A DNA stretch of 64,000 nt from Tunturiibacter empetritectus (GTDB lineage: Bacteria > Acidobacteriota > Terriglobia > Terriglobales > Acidobacteriaceae): positions 1,798,001 through 1,862,000 of the forward strand of contig NZ_JACCCU010000001.1 of NCBI RefSeq assembly GCF_013410875.1, written 5' to 3'. A program made the translations under genes and the position numbers. Under the pieces are notes generated by a model that searched no databases, had not been told where the DNA came from, and saw nothing but the letters and a program-made list of their open reading frames with translations. Below, in pieces: positions 1 to 9,879 of the stretch; position 1 is the first letter of the stretch, and each line of letters starts with the position of its first letter.

Positions 1-1
1 G

Positions 2-1948
2 GCCCTTCCTGTCATCGACCCACACTCCGCCAGCACGACTCAAGCCACTCAAACAGTTACAAATCCGGTTCCAACCCAAAGCGCCGACCTGCTCGAAGCA
101 ACCGTCACGCTTCCAGTCGACACTCTCACTCGAGACAATCAGCTCACCTTCGAGTTCGTCGGCCACTACGCATCCCAGTGCGAAGACCCCGCCCACTCCA
201 CCCTCTGGGCGCACATCGACAACAACTCCACCATCGAGTTCACCGGAACCCTCACCCAACTTCACGACGACCTAAGACTCCTCCCCGCGCCCTTCTACGA
301 CCCCCTCGTCAATCCGCATCCCGTCATCCCCATCGTCTTCCTCGGCCAGCCGTCTCCGAAGGCCCTCCAAGCCGCGGGCATCATCGCCTCGTGGTTCGGT
401 ATTCTCGCCGACTCCCGCCCCATCCGCTTCCCAGTCACAGTCGAGACCATCCCCGTCGGCAACGCGATCGTCATCGGCCAGAATGGCCCATCGTTTCCCG
501 CCGCCCTCCAGATCAACTCCATCGCCGGCCCCACCGTCGTCATGCGGCCGAACCCCTCAGATCCCTACTCAAAGCTCCTGATCCTGACCGGCGAAACTGA
601 CTCCGACCTCCTCAACGCGGCCCTTGCTTTAACTCTCCAGCGCGACCTCCTGAGCGGCGATCGTGTGCGTATCCCCGCCATCAAAATGCCTGCGCCACGC
701 GAAGCCGACGACGCACCACGCTGGCTCAGCACCGACAGAAACACTCCCATCGGCGACCTCCTCCAAACGAGCAGCCTCCAGACCGACGGCTCCAACCCGG
801 TGGCCCTCTCCCTGCGCCTCCCGCCCGACCTCTTCTACGGCACGCGCCAGAATCTCGGCTTCCATCTCACCTATCGCTACAACGGCGTCCCCCTCTCCGA
901 CGACAGCTCCCTCCAGGTCTATCTCAACGACGCCTACATCAACTCCACCCCGCTATCGCACACTGACAAAGCCGCCCCCGCGCGCATCGTCCCAATCCCC
1001 GTCTCGGACATGCGCCCCTTCTCGAACTCCATCCTGCTGCGCTTCTTCTTTCAGCTCGCCAAAAAACCTGATTGCCCCGACCCAGCCTCCCCGAACCTCC
1101 AGGGCTCCATCCTCAAAGACTCCTACCTCGACCTCAGGGATATCCCCCACTTAGCCGTTCTGCCAAATCTCGAGATCTTCGCCAACGCCGGCTATCCCTT
1201 CACCCGCAAAGCCGACCTATCCGACACCGCCGTCGTCCTGCCCGACAACCCCAGCCCCGAAGAGATTGAGCTCTATCTCACCCTCATGGCTCACTTCGGC
1301 GCCCAGACCGGCTACCCCGTCCTAAACGTTACCGTCACCAACGCCGAAGGCATGCGCACCGACGCCCACAAGGACTACCTCGTCCTCGGCACCGTCGACG
1401 ACCAGCCCGCCATCAGCCGCCTCAATCCATCACTCCCTGTCAGCGTCGATGGCAGCGGCTTACACATCCAGGACACCCAGGACTTCTTCGCCCAACTCCA
1501 GCACGCCTGGTGGAAGGTCCGCAGCTCCGACCACATCCAGTCCGGCCAGCTTGAAACCGCTGGCAGCATCCCCGACGCACTCATCGAAGGCGTCGAATGG
1601 CCCAGCGGATCCAGCCAGTCCGTCGTCGTCATCGCCTTGCGCGACAAAACCGTCATCCCCAACTTCCTCTCCACCTTCCTTCAAACCTCTCAGTCCTCCG
1701 ACATCTCCCAATCCGTAAGCGTGCTGCGCGACTCGCACTTCATCTCCTACCGCATCGGCAACGACGTCTACCGCGTAGGCTCCCTCTCGCTTTGGCTCCA
1801 GCTCAACATGCTCTTCGCCGACTACCAGTGGCTCATGGTCATATCCACCCTGGTCGTCTGCTTCCTCCTCGCCGTCATCCTGCGCTCTGCCCTGCGCCGC
1901 CGAGCCCGCGCCCGCCTCCAGGGAAACACCTACACCCACCCAGCCTGA
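2..1948 (+). CDS. bcsB: Cellulose synthase accessory protein BcsB, 5'-partial
   Basis: The frame is open from base 2, so the N-terminus lies outside the window; about 648 residues are present. BcsB is the periplasmic, membrane-anchored partner of the cellulose synthase BcsA and helps move the glucan chain across the inner membrane. The family is visible in the stretch GHYASQCEDPAHSTLW (around bases 160-210), a conserved BcsB signature, and in the carbohydrate-binding-like and flavodoxin-like parts that follow. A single C-terminal transmembrane helix (about 1825-1890, WLMVISTLVVCFLLAVIL) is followed by an Arg-rich cytoplasmic tail, as expected for the anchor that packs against BcsA. A bcsA gene is expected just upstream but cannot be seen. 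Confidence 0.85.
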   Translation, partial: ALPVIDPHSASTTQATQTVTNPVPTQSADLLEATVTLPVDTLTRDNQLTFEFVGHYASQCEDPAHSTLWAHIDNNSTIEFTGTLTQLHDDLRLLPAPFYDPLVNPHPVIPIVFLGQPSPKALQAAGIIASWFGILADSRPIRFPVTVETIPVGNAIVIGQNGPSFPAALQINSIAGPTVVMRPNPSDPYSKLLILTGETDSDLLNAALALTLQRDLLSGDRVRIPAIKMPAPREADDAPRWLSTDRNTPIGDLLQTSSLQTDGSNPVALSLRLPPDLFYGTRQNLGFHLTYRYNGVPLSDDSSLQVYLNDAYINSTPLSHTDKAAPARIVPIPVSDMRPFSNSILLRFFFQLAKKPDCPDPASPNLQGSILKDSYLDLRDIPHLAVLPNLEIFANAGYPFTRKADLSDTAVVLPDNPSPEEIELYLTLMAHFGAQTGYPVLNVTVTNAEGMRTDAHKDYLVLGTVDDQPAISRLNPSLPVSVDGSGLHIQDTQDFFAQLQHAWWKVRSSDHIQSGQLETAGSIPDALIEGVEWPSGSSQSVVVIALRDKTVIPNFLSTFLQTSQSSDISQSVSVLRDSHFISYRIGNDVYRVGSLSLWLQLNMLFADYQWLMVISTLVVCFLLAVILRSALRRRARARLQGNTYTHPA

Positions 1949-2128
1949 CGCAACGAACTCCCCAAGCTACCTTAATCAGAAATCCCCCATCCGTCGTATC
2001 CGCCCCCTCTTAATTCCCTTGAACTACGCCTCTTCGCCACGTATAACTCTCGAACATACACAAATCTCCTCTCTCAACCGGACTGTTGCTCTTATTGACG
2101 TGGGGGCCGCCAGTGTATTGAAGACCCG

Positions 2129-4135
2129 ATGACACGACGAACGAACCAGCGAGCAGAGCGATTGCGCAAACTCCATTTATCCCTCTCAACAATTAGCCTC
2201 ATCCTCTTCAGCACCCTCCCAGCGCTGGCCTTCCATTCGGACACTGTTCCCGACTGGGTCCGCACCGCCGCGCAGCAGAAGATTCCCTCATATCCGCCCG
2301 ACACCAACGCAGTCGTCCTCCTCGAAGACACCACCTACACCGTAGCGCCCGATGGCAGTGCCACCGAGCACTTCCGCAGCGTCGTCAAGATCCTTCGCCC
2401 TCAGGGCCGCGACGAGGGCAGAATCGCCGTCCCCTTCGACAAAGACACTAAAATCCTCTCCCTGCACATCTGGAGCATCGGCCCCGACGGACACGAGTAC
2501 GCCGTCAAGGACAGCGAGCAGGTAGAGTTCGGTTATCCCGGCCAGGGCAACCTCTTCATGGACCTCAAGATCAGGGCCGCAGAGGCTCCCGGCCGAGACC
2601 CCGGCGGCGTCGTCGCCTACGAGTACGAGCAGCGCACCCACCCGTACCTCACCGAGAAGACCTGGTTCTTCCAAAGCGAACTCCCCCGCCTCAACCAGAG
2701 CTTCACCCTCGAACTGCCGCCCGGGTTCACCCACGGCACCGTCTGGGCGCACAGCAGGGAACTCCCCGCTATCGACCTCGAACACCAGCGCTGGCGTTGG
2801 GAGATGAAGGACGTCCCTCCCATCGACCTCGACCAGGTCGAGCTTCGCCCCTCCGAGTTCTCCCTCGAAGGCCGCATGACCGTCCACTACACCGGCCCCA
2901 CCATCCCCGCGCCCACCGAAGGCACCTGGCAGAGCATCGGCCAGTGGTACCAGGCCCTCGCGAAGGATCGCCTCGCCGCCACACCCGAGATCGCCGCCAA
3001 AGCCAACGAACTCGCCGCCAACAAGACCGACTTCTACGACAAGACCGAAGCCATCGCCGAGTTCGTTCAAAAACAGGTTCGCTACTTCGTCATCGAGATG
3101 GGCATCGGCGGCTACCAGCCTCACTACGCCGCCGACATCTTCCGCAACCGCTACGGCGACTGCAAAGACAAAGCCACCGTGCTCGTCTCCATGCTATCCA
3201 CCGTAGGAGTCCACGGCGCTCTCGTCATGGTCGACCATCGCAGGGGAGTCGTCGACCCCGACGCACCCTCGATCGTCGGCGACCACATGATCGCAGCCAT
3301 CGAAATCCCCAAAGGCTACAACTCCCCCAGGCTCCGCAGCGTCGTCACCGCGAAGTCCGGCCGCCGCTATCTCATCTTCGATCCCACCTGGGACAAGACC
3401 GCCTTTGGTCAGCTTGCGCACAACCTCCAGGGTGGCTACGGCGTCCTCGTCGAAGGCCCCGACAGCCAGATCATTCAATTTCCGCTACTCTCTCCCGATC
3501 TCAACACCATCCATCGCACCGCTACCTTCCAACTCGAACCCGACGGCTCCCTCAAAGGCAGCGTCACCGAGAAGCGCTTCGGCGACCTCTCCGAACACCG
3601 CCGCGATCTCTACATCAGCGGCGACGCCAAAGAGCAGACTAAGTTTCTCGATCGCCTTCTGGGCCAGGACTTCACCACCTTCTCCGTCTCTGACTTCAAG
3701 GTGCAGAACGCCGAGGCTCTCAACAAAGACCTCACCACCTCCTACTCCCTCACCGCCGATCACTTCGGCAAGCCCATGGGCCCTCTGCTCATGGTCCGTC
3801 CCCGCGTCCTCGGCAGCGAAGAGCTCTACGCCGACCGCAAAGAACGTCATAACATCCCCATCAACCTCAGCGAGACCATGCAGGAGCAGGACGACTACAC
3901 CATCGAACTGCCCTCCGGCTACGCAGTCGATGAGGTTCCCGATCCCGTCAAGCTCGACCTCGACTTCGCCTCCTACGAGAGCTCAAGCGTAGTCAAGGAC
4001 CACACCCTCCACTACACCCGCACCTACACCGTTCGCGAGGTCACTCTCCCCGCCGACAGATATCCCGATGTTCAAAAGCTCTCCGGTGTCATAGCGGCCG
4101 ACGAGCAAAGTAAAGCCGTCCTCAAAAAGCAGTAA
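2129..4135 (+). CDS. DUF3857 / transglutaminase-like exported protein, Cys intact
   Basis: 668 residues. An N-terminal signal sequence (about residues 14-34, LSTISLILFSTLPALAF) indicates export. A DUF3857 region (about 60-220) is followed by a transglutaminase-like core: the nucleophile motif YGDCKDKATVL puts Cys at residue 345, with a His in GDHMIAAIEIP and an Asp in FDPTWD completing a Cys-His-Asp triad. The C-terminal third resembles the usual beta-rich DUF3857 tail. Substrate and role are unknown for this family. It lies 81 bp upstream of a paralogue on the same strand, and the two probably form one unit. No clear Shine-Dalgarno is seen upstream of the ATG. Confidence 0.8.
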   Translation: MTRRTNQRAERLRKLHLSLSTISLILFSTLPALAFHSDTVPDWVRTAAQQKIPSYPPDTNAVVLLEDTTYTVAPDGSATEHFRSVVKILRPQGRDEGRIAVPFDKDTKILSLHIWSIGPDGHEYAVKDSEQVEFGYPGQGNLFMDLKIRAAEAPGRDPGGVVAYEYEQRTHPYLTEKTWFFQSELPRLNQSFTLELPPGFTHGTVWAHSRELPAIDLEHQRWRWEMKDVPPIDLDQVELRPSEFSLEGRMTVHYTGPTIPAPTEGTWQSIGQWYQALAKDRLAATPEIAAKANELAANKTDFYDKTEAIAEFVQKQVRYFVIEMGIGGYQPHYAADIFRNRYGDCKDKATVLVSMLSTVGVHGALVMVDHRRGVVDPDAPSIVGDHMIAAIEIPKGYNSPRLRSVVTAKSGRRYLIFDPTWDKTAFGQLAHNLQGGYGVLVEGPDSQIIQFPLLSPDLNTIHRTATFQLEPDGSLKGSVTEKRFGDLSEHRRDLYISGDAKEQTKFLDRLLGQDFTTFSVSDFKVQNAEALNKDLTTSYSLTADHFGKPMGPLLMVRPRVLGSEELYADRKERHNIPINLSETMQEQDDYTIELPSGYAVDEVPDPVKLDLDFASYESSSVVKDHTLHYTRTYTVREVTLPADRYPDVQKLSGVIAADEQSKAVLKKQ

Positions 4136-4216
4136 AAATCTATAAACAAAAATCAATCACGAAACGGCCCCGCACCGCGAAGTAATCGAACGAAACAAGC
4201 GAACAAGGACGACAAC

Positions 4217-6250
4217 ATGAACCACACCTCACGCCGCACCCTCTGCCTCACTCTTCTCTCTGCCTTGGCTCTCCTCGCCGCACCCTTCGCCCGCGCGCAG
4301 TGGACCGTCCCTACCGCGGAAGAACTCTCCATGACCTCACAGCCCGAGGTCCCCGGAGCCGCCGCCGTCTACCTCTTCCGCGAAGAGACCACCGAAGACA
4401 AGCTCCACATGTTCAGCACCTACGTCCGGCTCAAAGTTCTCACCGAGCGCGGTAAGGAGTACGCCAACGTCGAGCTCGGATACGAGCACTCCAGCGAAAA
4501 CGGCTCCACGGACATAGACGACATTCAGGGCAGAACCATTCACCCCGATGGCACCATTATCCCCTTCACCGGCAAGCCCTACGAGAAGCTCGTCGAAAAG
4601 ACCCAGGGCACTCGATTCATGGCCAAGGTCTTCACTCTTCCAGACGTCGAAGTTGGCAGCATCATCGAATATCGTTACAAGCTGCGGCTCGGCGAGAACT
4701 GGTTCAGGGCCCCGCAGTGGTACATCCAGTCCGCTCTCTACACCCGCAAAGCCCACTACTCCTGGCGGCCCACCGACAAACAACTCCTCTCGAGCGAAGA
4801 CGGCGGCCAACTCACCAACACAATCTCCTGGACCAAAATCCTTCCTACGGGCGCCGATCTAAAACAAACCCAGCTTCCCAGCAGCGCCTATGCCGCGGGC
4901 CAGTACATCTTCGATCTCAACGTTCACGATGTTCCTCCCGCTCCCGAGGAGGATTACATGCCGCCCATCTCCAGCTTTACCTATCGCGTCCTCTTCTACT
5001 ACTCTCCCTATCGCAACGGCGACGAGTACTGGAAGAACGAAGGCAAGCACTGGGCAAAGAGTCGTGACAAGTTCATCGGACCCGGCCCCGTCGTCACCGC
5101 AGCCGTGCACGACCTCGTCCTTCCAACCGACACGCCGGATCAAAAGCTGCACAAGATCTACGCCGCCGTCATGAAGCTCGAAAACGCCAGCTACACCCGC
5201 GAGCACTCCAGCGCTGAAGAAAAGTCTCAGGGCCTCAAAGAAGTTCACACCACCGACGACATCTGGACCCGCAAGCGCGGCAACAGCGATCAGATCGCGG
5301 CACTCTTCGTAGCCATGGCGCGCGCCGCCGGCATGAAAGCCTATCTCGCCGTGGTCACCAGCCGTGATCGCAGCCTCTTCTTTCCCGCGTATCTCAGCAT
5401 GTCGCAACTCGATGACGACATAGCCATCGTCAACGTCGACGGCAAGGACCAGTTCTTCGATCCAGGCTCGCGCTACTGTCCCTACCAGCATCTTGCGTGG
5501 AAGCACACCCAGGTGGGCGGTCTCCGGCAGATGGATGGGGGCGCAGGAGCAGTAGAAACTCCGGGTGAGACTTATCTCTACTCGAAGACCACACGAATCG
5601 CCGACCTGACCATGGACGAGCACGGCGAAGTCTCCGGCATCATGAAGCTGACCTACACCGGATCTCCCGCTCTTCATTGGAGGCAGCGTGCCCTCACCGG
5701 CGACGACGAAAGCCTCAAACGCGAACTTCGCACGAACGTCGAACGTCTCATGCCTGCTGGAGCCGACATCGAGGTCACCACCATCGAGAAGCTCGAAGAC
5801 TACGAACAACCCCTCGTCGTCAACCTCTCCTTCAAAGGAAACCTCGGCTCCGCCACCGGCAAACGCCTCCTCATCCCCGCTGACATCTTCGAGGTCAACG
5901 CAAAGCCTGCATTCCCCCACGAGAAACGAGACATCCCCGTATATTTCCCATACTCCCGCACCAATCAAGACGCTGTCCGCATCAAGTTCCCGCCGTCCTT
6001 TAAAGTAGAATCTCTCCCCGCCAGCAACAAGGAGAACTTTCAGAAATTTGCTCTATACAGCTTGAATTCAGAGTCCACCCCGAATAGCTTTACCGTCCGC
6101 AGAGACTACTTTCTGGCAGAGATCTTCTTCAAAACCGAAGAGTACGCCGACCTCCGTAGCTTTTACTCCAAGATCGAGAACAAAGATCAGGAGACGGTCG
6201 TCCTCACCACCACACCGGCTCCCGCCAAACCAACCCCGGCAGGGAACTGA
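4217..6250 (+). CDS. DUF3857 / transglutaminase-like paralogue lacking the Cys nucleophile
   Basis: 677 residues, paralogous to the preceding gene. Signal peptide MNHTSRRTLCLTLLSALALL with a probable cleavage after AFARA-Q. DUF3857 covers roughly residues 40-260. The transglutaminase core is recognisable, but the position of the catalytic Cys is occupied by Ser357 (RKRGNSDQIAALF, codon AGC at 5285-5287), while the later Asp region QFFDPGSR is kept. It is therefore probably not a thiol enzyme and may be a binding or scaffold partner of its neighbour. AAGGACGACAAC precedes the ATG and is a weak ribosome site. The C-terminus ends in a Pro/Ala-rich tail. Confidence 0.8.
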   Translation: MNHTSRRTLCLTLLSALALLAAPFARAQWTVPTAEELSMTSQPEVPGAAAVYLFREETTEDKLHMFSTYVRLKVLTERGKEYANVELGYEHSSENGSTDIDDIQGRTIHPDGTIIPFTGKPYEKLVEKTQGTRFMAKVFTLPDVEVGSIIEYRYKLRLGENWFRAPQWYIQSALYTRKAHYSWRPTDKQLLSSEDGGQLTNTISWTKILPTGADLKQTQLPSSAYAAGQYIFDLNVHDVPPAPEEDYMPPISSFTYRVLFYYSPYRNGDEYWKNEGKHWAKSRDKFIGPGPVVTAAVHDLVLPTDTPDQKLHKIYAAVMKLENASYTREHSSAEEKSQGLKEVHTTDDIWTRKRGNSDQIAALFVAMARAAGMKAYLAVVTSRDRSLFFPAYLSMSQLDDDIAIVNVDGKDQFFDPGSRYCPYQHLAWKHTQVGGLRQMDGGAGAVETPGETYLYSKTTRIADLTMDEHGEVSGIMKLTYTGSPALHWRQRALTGDDESLKRELRTNVERLMPAGADIEVTTIEKLEDYEQPLVVNLSFKGNLGSATGKRLLIPADIFEVNAKPAFPHEKRDIPVYFPYSRTNQDAVRIKFPPSFKVESLPASNKENFQKFALYSLNSESTPNSFTVRRDYFLAEIFFKTEEYADLRSFYSKIENKDQETVVLTTTPAPAKPTPAGN

Positions 6251-6271
6251 AGCCGTTGCCGCCTGCTCCCC

Positions 6272-7879
6272 TCACGGCAGGCGGCACACCTTCACCGAAT
6301 CATTCTCGTAAGCACACCCAAACCCCGTCGGAGCGTCTCGCTCCAGAATCACCCACGTCGCGCCAACCGCCTTCAGCGCAGCAACCCGGCCACGTTCCGA
6401 GTCCCCGCGAAACCCTCCACCAAGCCCAGTCTGCAGCGCCATCCCCTGCGACCACTCCTCCGTAAGCTCCGGCCTGTTCGAGGCCGTCCCACCATCTTTG
6501 GAGTCCGGCAGCGAACTCCGCTCCGCAATCGCGCGAAAGCCCTGAGCATCCTCCCCCTCCCTCACCGTGTAGTGAGCATCCAACGCAAACACCGCATCCT
6601 TCGGCGTGTTCTCTCTGATCCAGACAAACGCCTGCTCCCATCGATTTCCCAAACCCCCGCCAACCAATCCCATTGCGCTCGGAAGTTCAACGTGCCTTGA
6701 AGCCGGGAAGATCTCACAGCCGACCCGCAACATAACCACCGCCAGCACAGAGAACGCAGCAACCCATCCCCACACCCGTCGCCGCAACACCCGCCCCCCA
6801 AGCGTCGCTCCCACCACCAGAATCATCACCACATACACCAGTTGGAAGACCCGCAGAGGTTGCAGTCTTGCCACCTGATGCACCGCTGCGCCCTCTCGCG
6901 CAAACAGTAACGCAACCGCAATCGCCGTCCCACCGGACACCATCGCAGCACGCGCCAAACCCACCCGCACCACCTCCACATCGCGGCCACACTTCAAGGC
7001 AACGATCGCAAGAATAATCAGCGGAGCCGCCAGCCCAATCCACTCATACCAATGCCATTGGCTAAGAAACCAGTACTCCCGCGTCAGCATAACCCTCTGG
7101 TAAGCCGCGCTCTCCGCCGGCGCCGACAACTGCACTCCCGCCGCCACCATCACCGCCGTCAAACATAACCCCACCGTCCCCCACACCCGCACCAGCCGGC
7201 TAGCCGACATCTCAGCACCCAGCACCAGCACCGATCCCAGCGCATAAGCCCCCATCAGCGGATGCATCATCGCCGCGCCCATCAGCGCCCCACAACAAAG
7301 CGCCAGCCCGCGCCGCCGCTCTCCTTCCATCTCAAACTGTGGCGAGAAAAACTGCAGCGCGCCAACCAGTGCCAGCAACGCACAGGGTGTCGAAAGACTT
7401 CGCGCCGTCACATACGGATCCATCAGCATCAGCGACGTCCCCGCAATCGGAATCGTCAGCCACATCGCCAGCAGCGCTACCGCTCCGCTCCTCGCCTCAC
7501 GCGACCCATAGCAGCGAGCCGCCAGCAGCCACACCGCAAACAACGTCATCCAGACACTCGCCAGATGTACCACCAGCAACACCCTCTCCAGGCTCAGGCG
7601 CGACTCACGCACCAGCCCAGCCATCAGCGGCGCAAACACCGAGTACCGCAGATGCCCCACCACAAACTCCGCACCATACGGATAAAGCTCCGGATCCAGC
7701 AGCCGTTTAATCTCAGGCAGGTAGATGCCCCCATCCTCGGCATAGGGGTGATAGCCGTGGATCAGCAACGCAGAAAACGTCAGCACAGTCACCAACCAAG
7801 CGGCAAAACTTCGTTCCCGCCGGTACCGCTCCAGTTCGAGCTCTACCGAAGAGAGCTGTGATGCGATCGATGTAGCCAA
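6272..7879 (-). CDS. Polytopic membrane protein, GT-C-like architecture, unknown function
   Basis: 535 residues with about ten hydrophobic segments, a short cytoplasmic N-terminus, and a soluble C-terminal domain of about 130 residues. The first periplasmic loop contains HPYAEDGGIYLPEIKRLLDP, an acidic loop reminiscent of GT-C glycosyltransferases that use polyprenyl-linked sugars. The soluble tail contains WIRENTPKDAVFALD, also common in such membrane enzymes. I do not recognise a specific family. It is convergent with the DUF3857 gene, with 21 bp between the two stop codons. The assignment as an enzyme is inference; membrane topology is what the sequence shows. Confidence 0.6.
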   Translation of the reverse strand: MATSIASQLSSVELELERYRRERSFAAWLVTVLTFSALLIHGYHPYAEDGGIYLPEIKRLLDPELYPYGAEFVVGHLRYSVFAPLMAGLVRESRLSLERVLLVVHLASVWMTLFAVWLLAARCYGSREARSGAVALLAMWLTIPIAGTSLMLMDPYVTARSLSTPCALLALVGALQFFSPQFEMEGERRRGLALCCGALMGAAMMHPLMGAYALGSVLVLGAEMSASRLVRVWGTVGLCLTAVMVAAGVQLSAPAESAAYQRVMLTREYWFLSQWHWYEWIGLAAPLIILAIVALKCGRDVEVVRVGLARAAMVSGGTAIAVALLFAREGAAVHQVARLQPLRVFQLVYVVMILVVGATLGGRVLRRRVWGWVAAFSVLAVVMLRVGCEIFPASRHVELPSAMGLVGGGLGNRWEQAFVWIRENTPKDAVFALDAHYTVREGEDAQGFRAIAERSSLPDSKDGGTASNRPELTEEWSQGMALQTGLGGGFRGDSERGRVAALKAVGATWVILERDAPTGFGCAYENDSVKVCRLP

Positions 7880-8232
7880 ATAAATCTGCTCCTGCCGTGG
7901 TCTTATTGCTACCGCATGACATCGGCTTACGCTCTGCGAAATCGCTAACCGAAAACAATGCGACTGCTCCCGAAGCTAAACTCCCGATCTTCTCGAAGAA
8001 GATGAAGACAAACTCTTTTCACCCTTAGACGTCAAAACATCGATTCAGCTTACGTCTCTCCCAGATCAAAACGAAAAAATCGCCACTCACTATTTCTTAT
8101 AAAACTCTCATCTCTTCCTCCCGCAACGCGGCCCTCCAATTGCTCTCTAAGGAGCAAGTTCATCAATCCGAACGAAGAGGAACAACACAAGGGCAATAAC
8201 ACGAAGGGAAGAACATCAGGAGAAGCCACATC
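7880..8232. other. Intergenic region without recognised feature
   Basis: About 350 bases between the divergent membrane-protein gene and a small reading frame. It is more AT-rich than its surroundings (for example the stretch near 8080-8110). I see no long inverted repeat, riboswitch or convincing sigma-70 pair. It should hold the promoters of both flanking genes. Confidence 0.4.
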
Positions 8233-8478
8233 GTGCACATTCACAGCAACCCCGTCAGCCAGCTCGCACTGGGTTCTATCCAATCTACTCTGCAGGCCCA
8301 GGAAGCCAGAAAAGCCGCCGCCACCGTGCGCCGAAGACTCAGCAGCGTTGCAGCCAGCGAGGATGGCGACCTCATCTCCCGCGTCGAGGCCCACGCCGAA
8401 CCTGATCCCCAGCGCAGAAAGAATCCGCAACAGGACGAAGAGGCCTTCCGCAGTGTCTTCTTCTCCCTCTCCGTCTAA
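8233..8478 (+). CDS. Small hypothetical protein
   Basis: 81 residues from a GTG start. The sequence AGGAGAA at 8218-8224 lies at suitable spacing and is the main reason to believe this gene. The product is hydrophilic, Ala/Arg/Glu-rich and probably helical, with no membrane segment or recognisable domain. It opens with MHIHSNPVSQLALGS and contains an Arg-rich helix around residues 25-42 (QEARKAAATVRRRLSS). There is no clear operon partner; the next gene starts about 150 bp downstream. Confidence 0.4.
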   Translation: MHIHSNPVSQLALGSIQSTLQAQEARKAAATVRRRLSSVAASEDGDLISRVEAHAEPDPQRRKNPQQDEEAFRSVFFSLSV

Positions 8479-8630
8479 TCACACCGGGCCGCATACAGCC
8501 TCGCAACCCAAAATGTAAGAAGATCGGTCACACACAGACGATACAATCGGAGCTGCATGCTTGATTGTCCTTTGTCCCCTCCGGTTCCCCGCGAAACCAC
8601 CCATCGCACGGCGTTCTTCTGGCTGCTCGC

Positions 8631-9650
8631 ATGAGCGCCGTCGCCAACAGCCGCAACCTGCTGAAGACCATCCCCGGCCTTCTCATCAGCGCCTTTTTTC
8701 TCTGGTACACCTTTCACAACATCCCGCTCAACGAGTTTCGCTCCCTCCGCCTCGCGCACCCCGTGTGGATCCTTGGCGTCCTCGCCTTCACTGCCGCCAG
8801 CTACACCCTGCGTTGCGTTCGCTGGAGCCAGATGATGCCGCGCAACGGCCGCTCCCTCCGCGCCCACTTCGTCGTCTGCGCCCGCGTCCTCATGACCTCG
8901 CTCGCCGCCAACAACATCCTCCCCCTGCGCATCGGCGACATCATGCGTATCTTCACCTATTCCGACGACCTCGGCACCGCGCCCTCCGTCATCCTCAGCA
9001 CCGTCATCCTCGAAAAGCTCCTCGACATCTTCGTCCTCGTCCTTCTCTTTGTCTCGACCGTAGGCAGCATCGCCACGCCGCGCCTCCGCCTCATCGCCAA
9101 CATCTCCCTCGCCGTCTCAGCCATCGGCCTGCTCATCCTCCTCGTAGCGGCGCGCAGCCTGCAGGCTCCCGTGCAGCGGCTCTTCACCCGTCTTCCCGAC
9201 TCCCCACTGCTGAAGAAAATCGAACACTGGATCACCCTCGCCCTTGACGCAACCGGCCGCCTTGGCGTCGTCGGTTCTCTTCTTCTGCTCTTTCAATCGG
9301 TTGTCATCTGGACCTGCGAAGGCATGATCTTCCTCTCGGCCATCCGTCTCCTCGGCCTTTCGGTAGACCGCATCGCTGCCTGGCTAGCCGTCTCCTTCGC
9401 CAACCTCTCCTATCTCATTCCCAGCTCCCCCGGAGCCATCGGCCCCTTCGAACTCGCCGTCAAAACTTCCCTCGTCAATCACGGCGCGTCGATGTCGCAA
9501 TCCGCGGTCTTCGGCCTCGCGATTCACGTCTGGATGCTCCTCTCGGTCACCGGAGCGGGTGGCATCATCTTCCTCCTTCATCGCATCCGCATCCACAATC
9601 ACAAGCCCCTCCTCGAAGAAATTGAAGATCTGCCGGCCACGCTGCCATAA
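8631..9650 (+). CDS. YbhN / flippase-fold (LPG synthase TM-like) membrane protein
   Basis: 339 residues from the ATG at 8631; an upstream in-frame start would add 22 residues that do not look conserved. Eight or so hydrophobic helices match the lysylphosphatidylglycerol-synthase transmembrane (YbhN, UPF0104) fold. Typical family features are the N-terminal YTLRCVRWSQMM segment, the NNILPLRIGDIMR loop (around base 8910-8945) and the later SYLIPSSPGAIGPFE re-entrant motif (around 9407-9450). Members move or modify lipids and polyprenyl-linked compounds; the substrate here cannot be read. A REP-like repeat follows the stop codon closely. Confidence 0.75.
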   Translation: MSAVANSRNLLKTIPGLLISAFFLWYTFHNIPLNEFRSLRLAHPVWILGVLAFTAASYTLRCVRWSQMMPRNGRSLRAHFVVCARVLMTSLAANNILPLRIGDIMRIFTYSDDLGTAPSVILSTVILEKLLDIFVLVLLFVSTVGSIATPRLRLIANISLAVSAIGLLILLVAARSLQAPVQRLFTRLPDSPLLKKIEHWITLALDATGRLGVVGSLLLLFQSVVIWTCEGMIFLSAIRLLGLSVDRIAAWLAVSFANLSYLIPSSPGAIGPFELAVKTSLVNHGASMSQSAVFGLAIHVWMLLSVTGAGGIIFLLHRIRIHNHKPLLEEIEDLPATLP

Positions 9651-9658
9651 AGAATGAT

Positions 9659-9707
9659 CCTGCCGGAGGAGCCTCCTGCGCGGAGAGCGGTCACTTCGTG
9701 TATATAC
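9659..9707 (-). repeat. REP-like repeat, inverted copy
   Basis: Reverse-complement copy of the element seen at 20933, 25051 and 31304. Read on the minus strand it contains CACGAAGTGACCGC, then CGCGCAGGAGG, then a CCGGCAGG end. It starts nine bases after the flippase-fold stop codon. With the partial copy at 9797 it forms a facing pair on either side of a CCAACGGGGAG/ATCAACGGGAGG inverted segment. Confidence 0.65.
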
Positions 9708-9796
9708 CCCTTCGGTTGGCGCTCCCCGTTGGTCGCTAGGGAGATCATTCCGATCAACGGGAGGACCACGCGAAGCTCTAAAAAGGCGTGCGAACG

Positions 9797-9832
9797 CCCG
9801 CCCCACGCGCAGCGGGCCCGTCCGGCAGGACA
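9797..9832 (+). repeat. REP-like repeat, partial direct copy
   Basis: Contains CGCGCAGCGGGCCCGTCC followed by GGCAGGAC, identical to the right half of the copies at 20933 and 25051; the CACGAAGTG left half is missing. GTCC-GGCA-GGAC can form a short hairpin. It lies about 50 bp before the argS start. Confidence 0.6.
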
Positions 9833-9879
9833 AGCCTCTAGTAAACTGAACCCATCTTCCAAGTGGTGACGCCCAAAGC

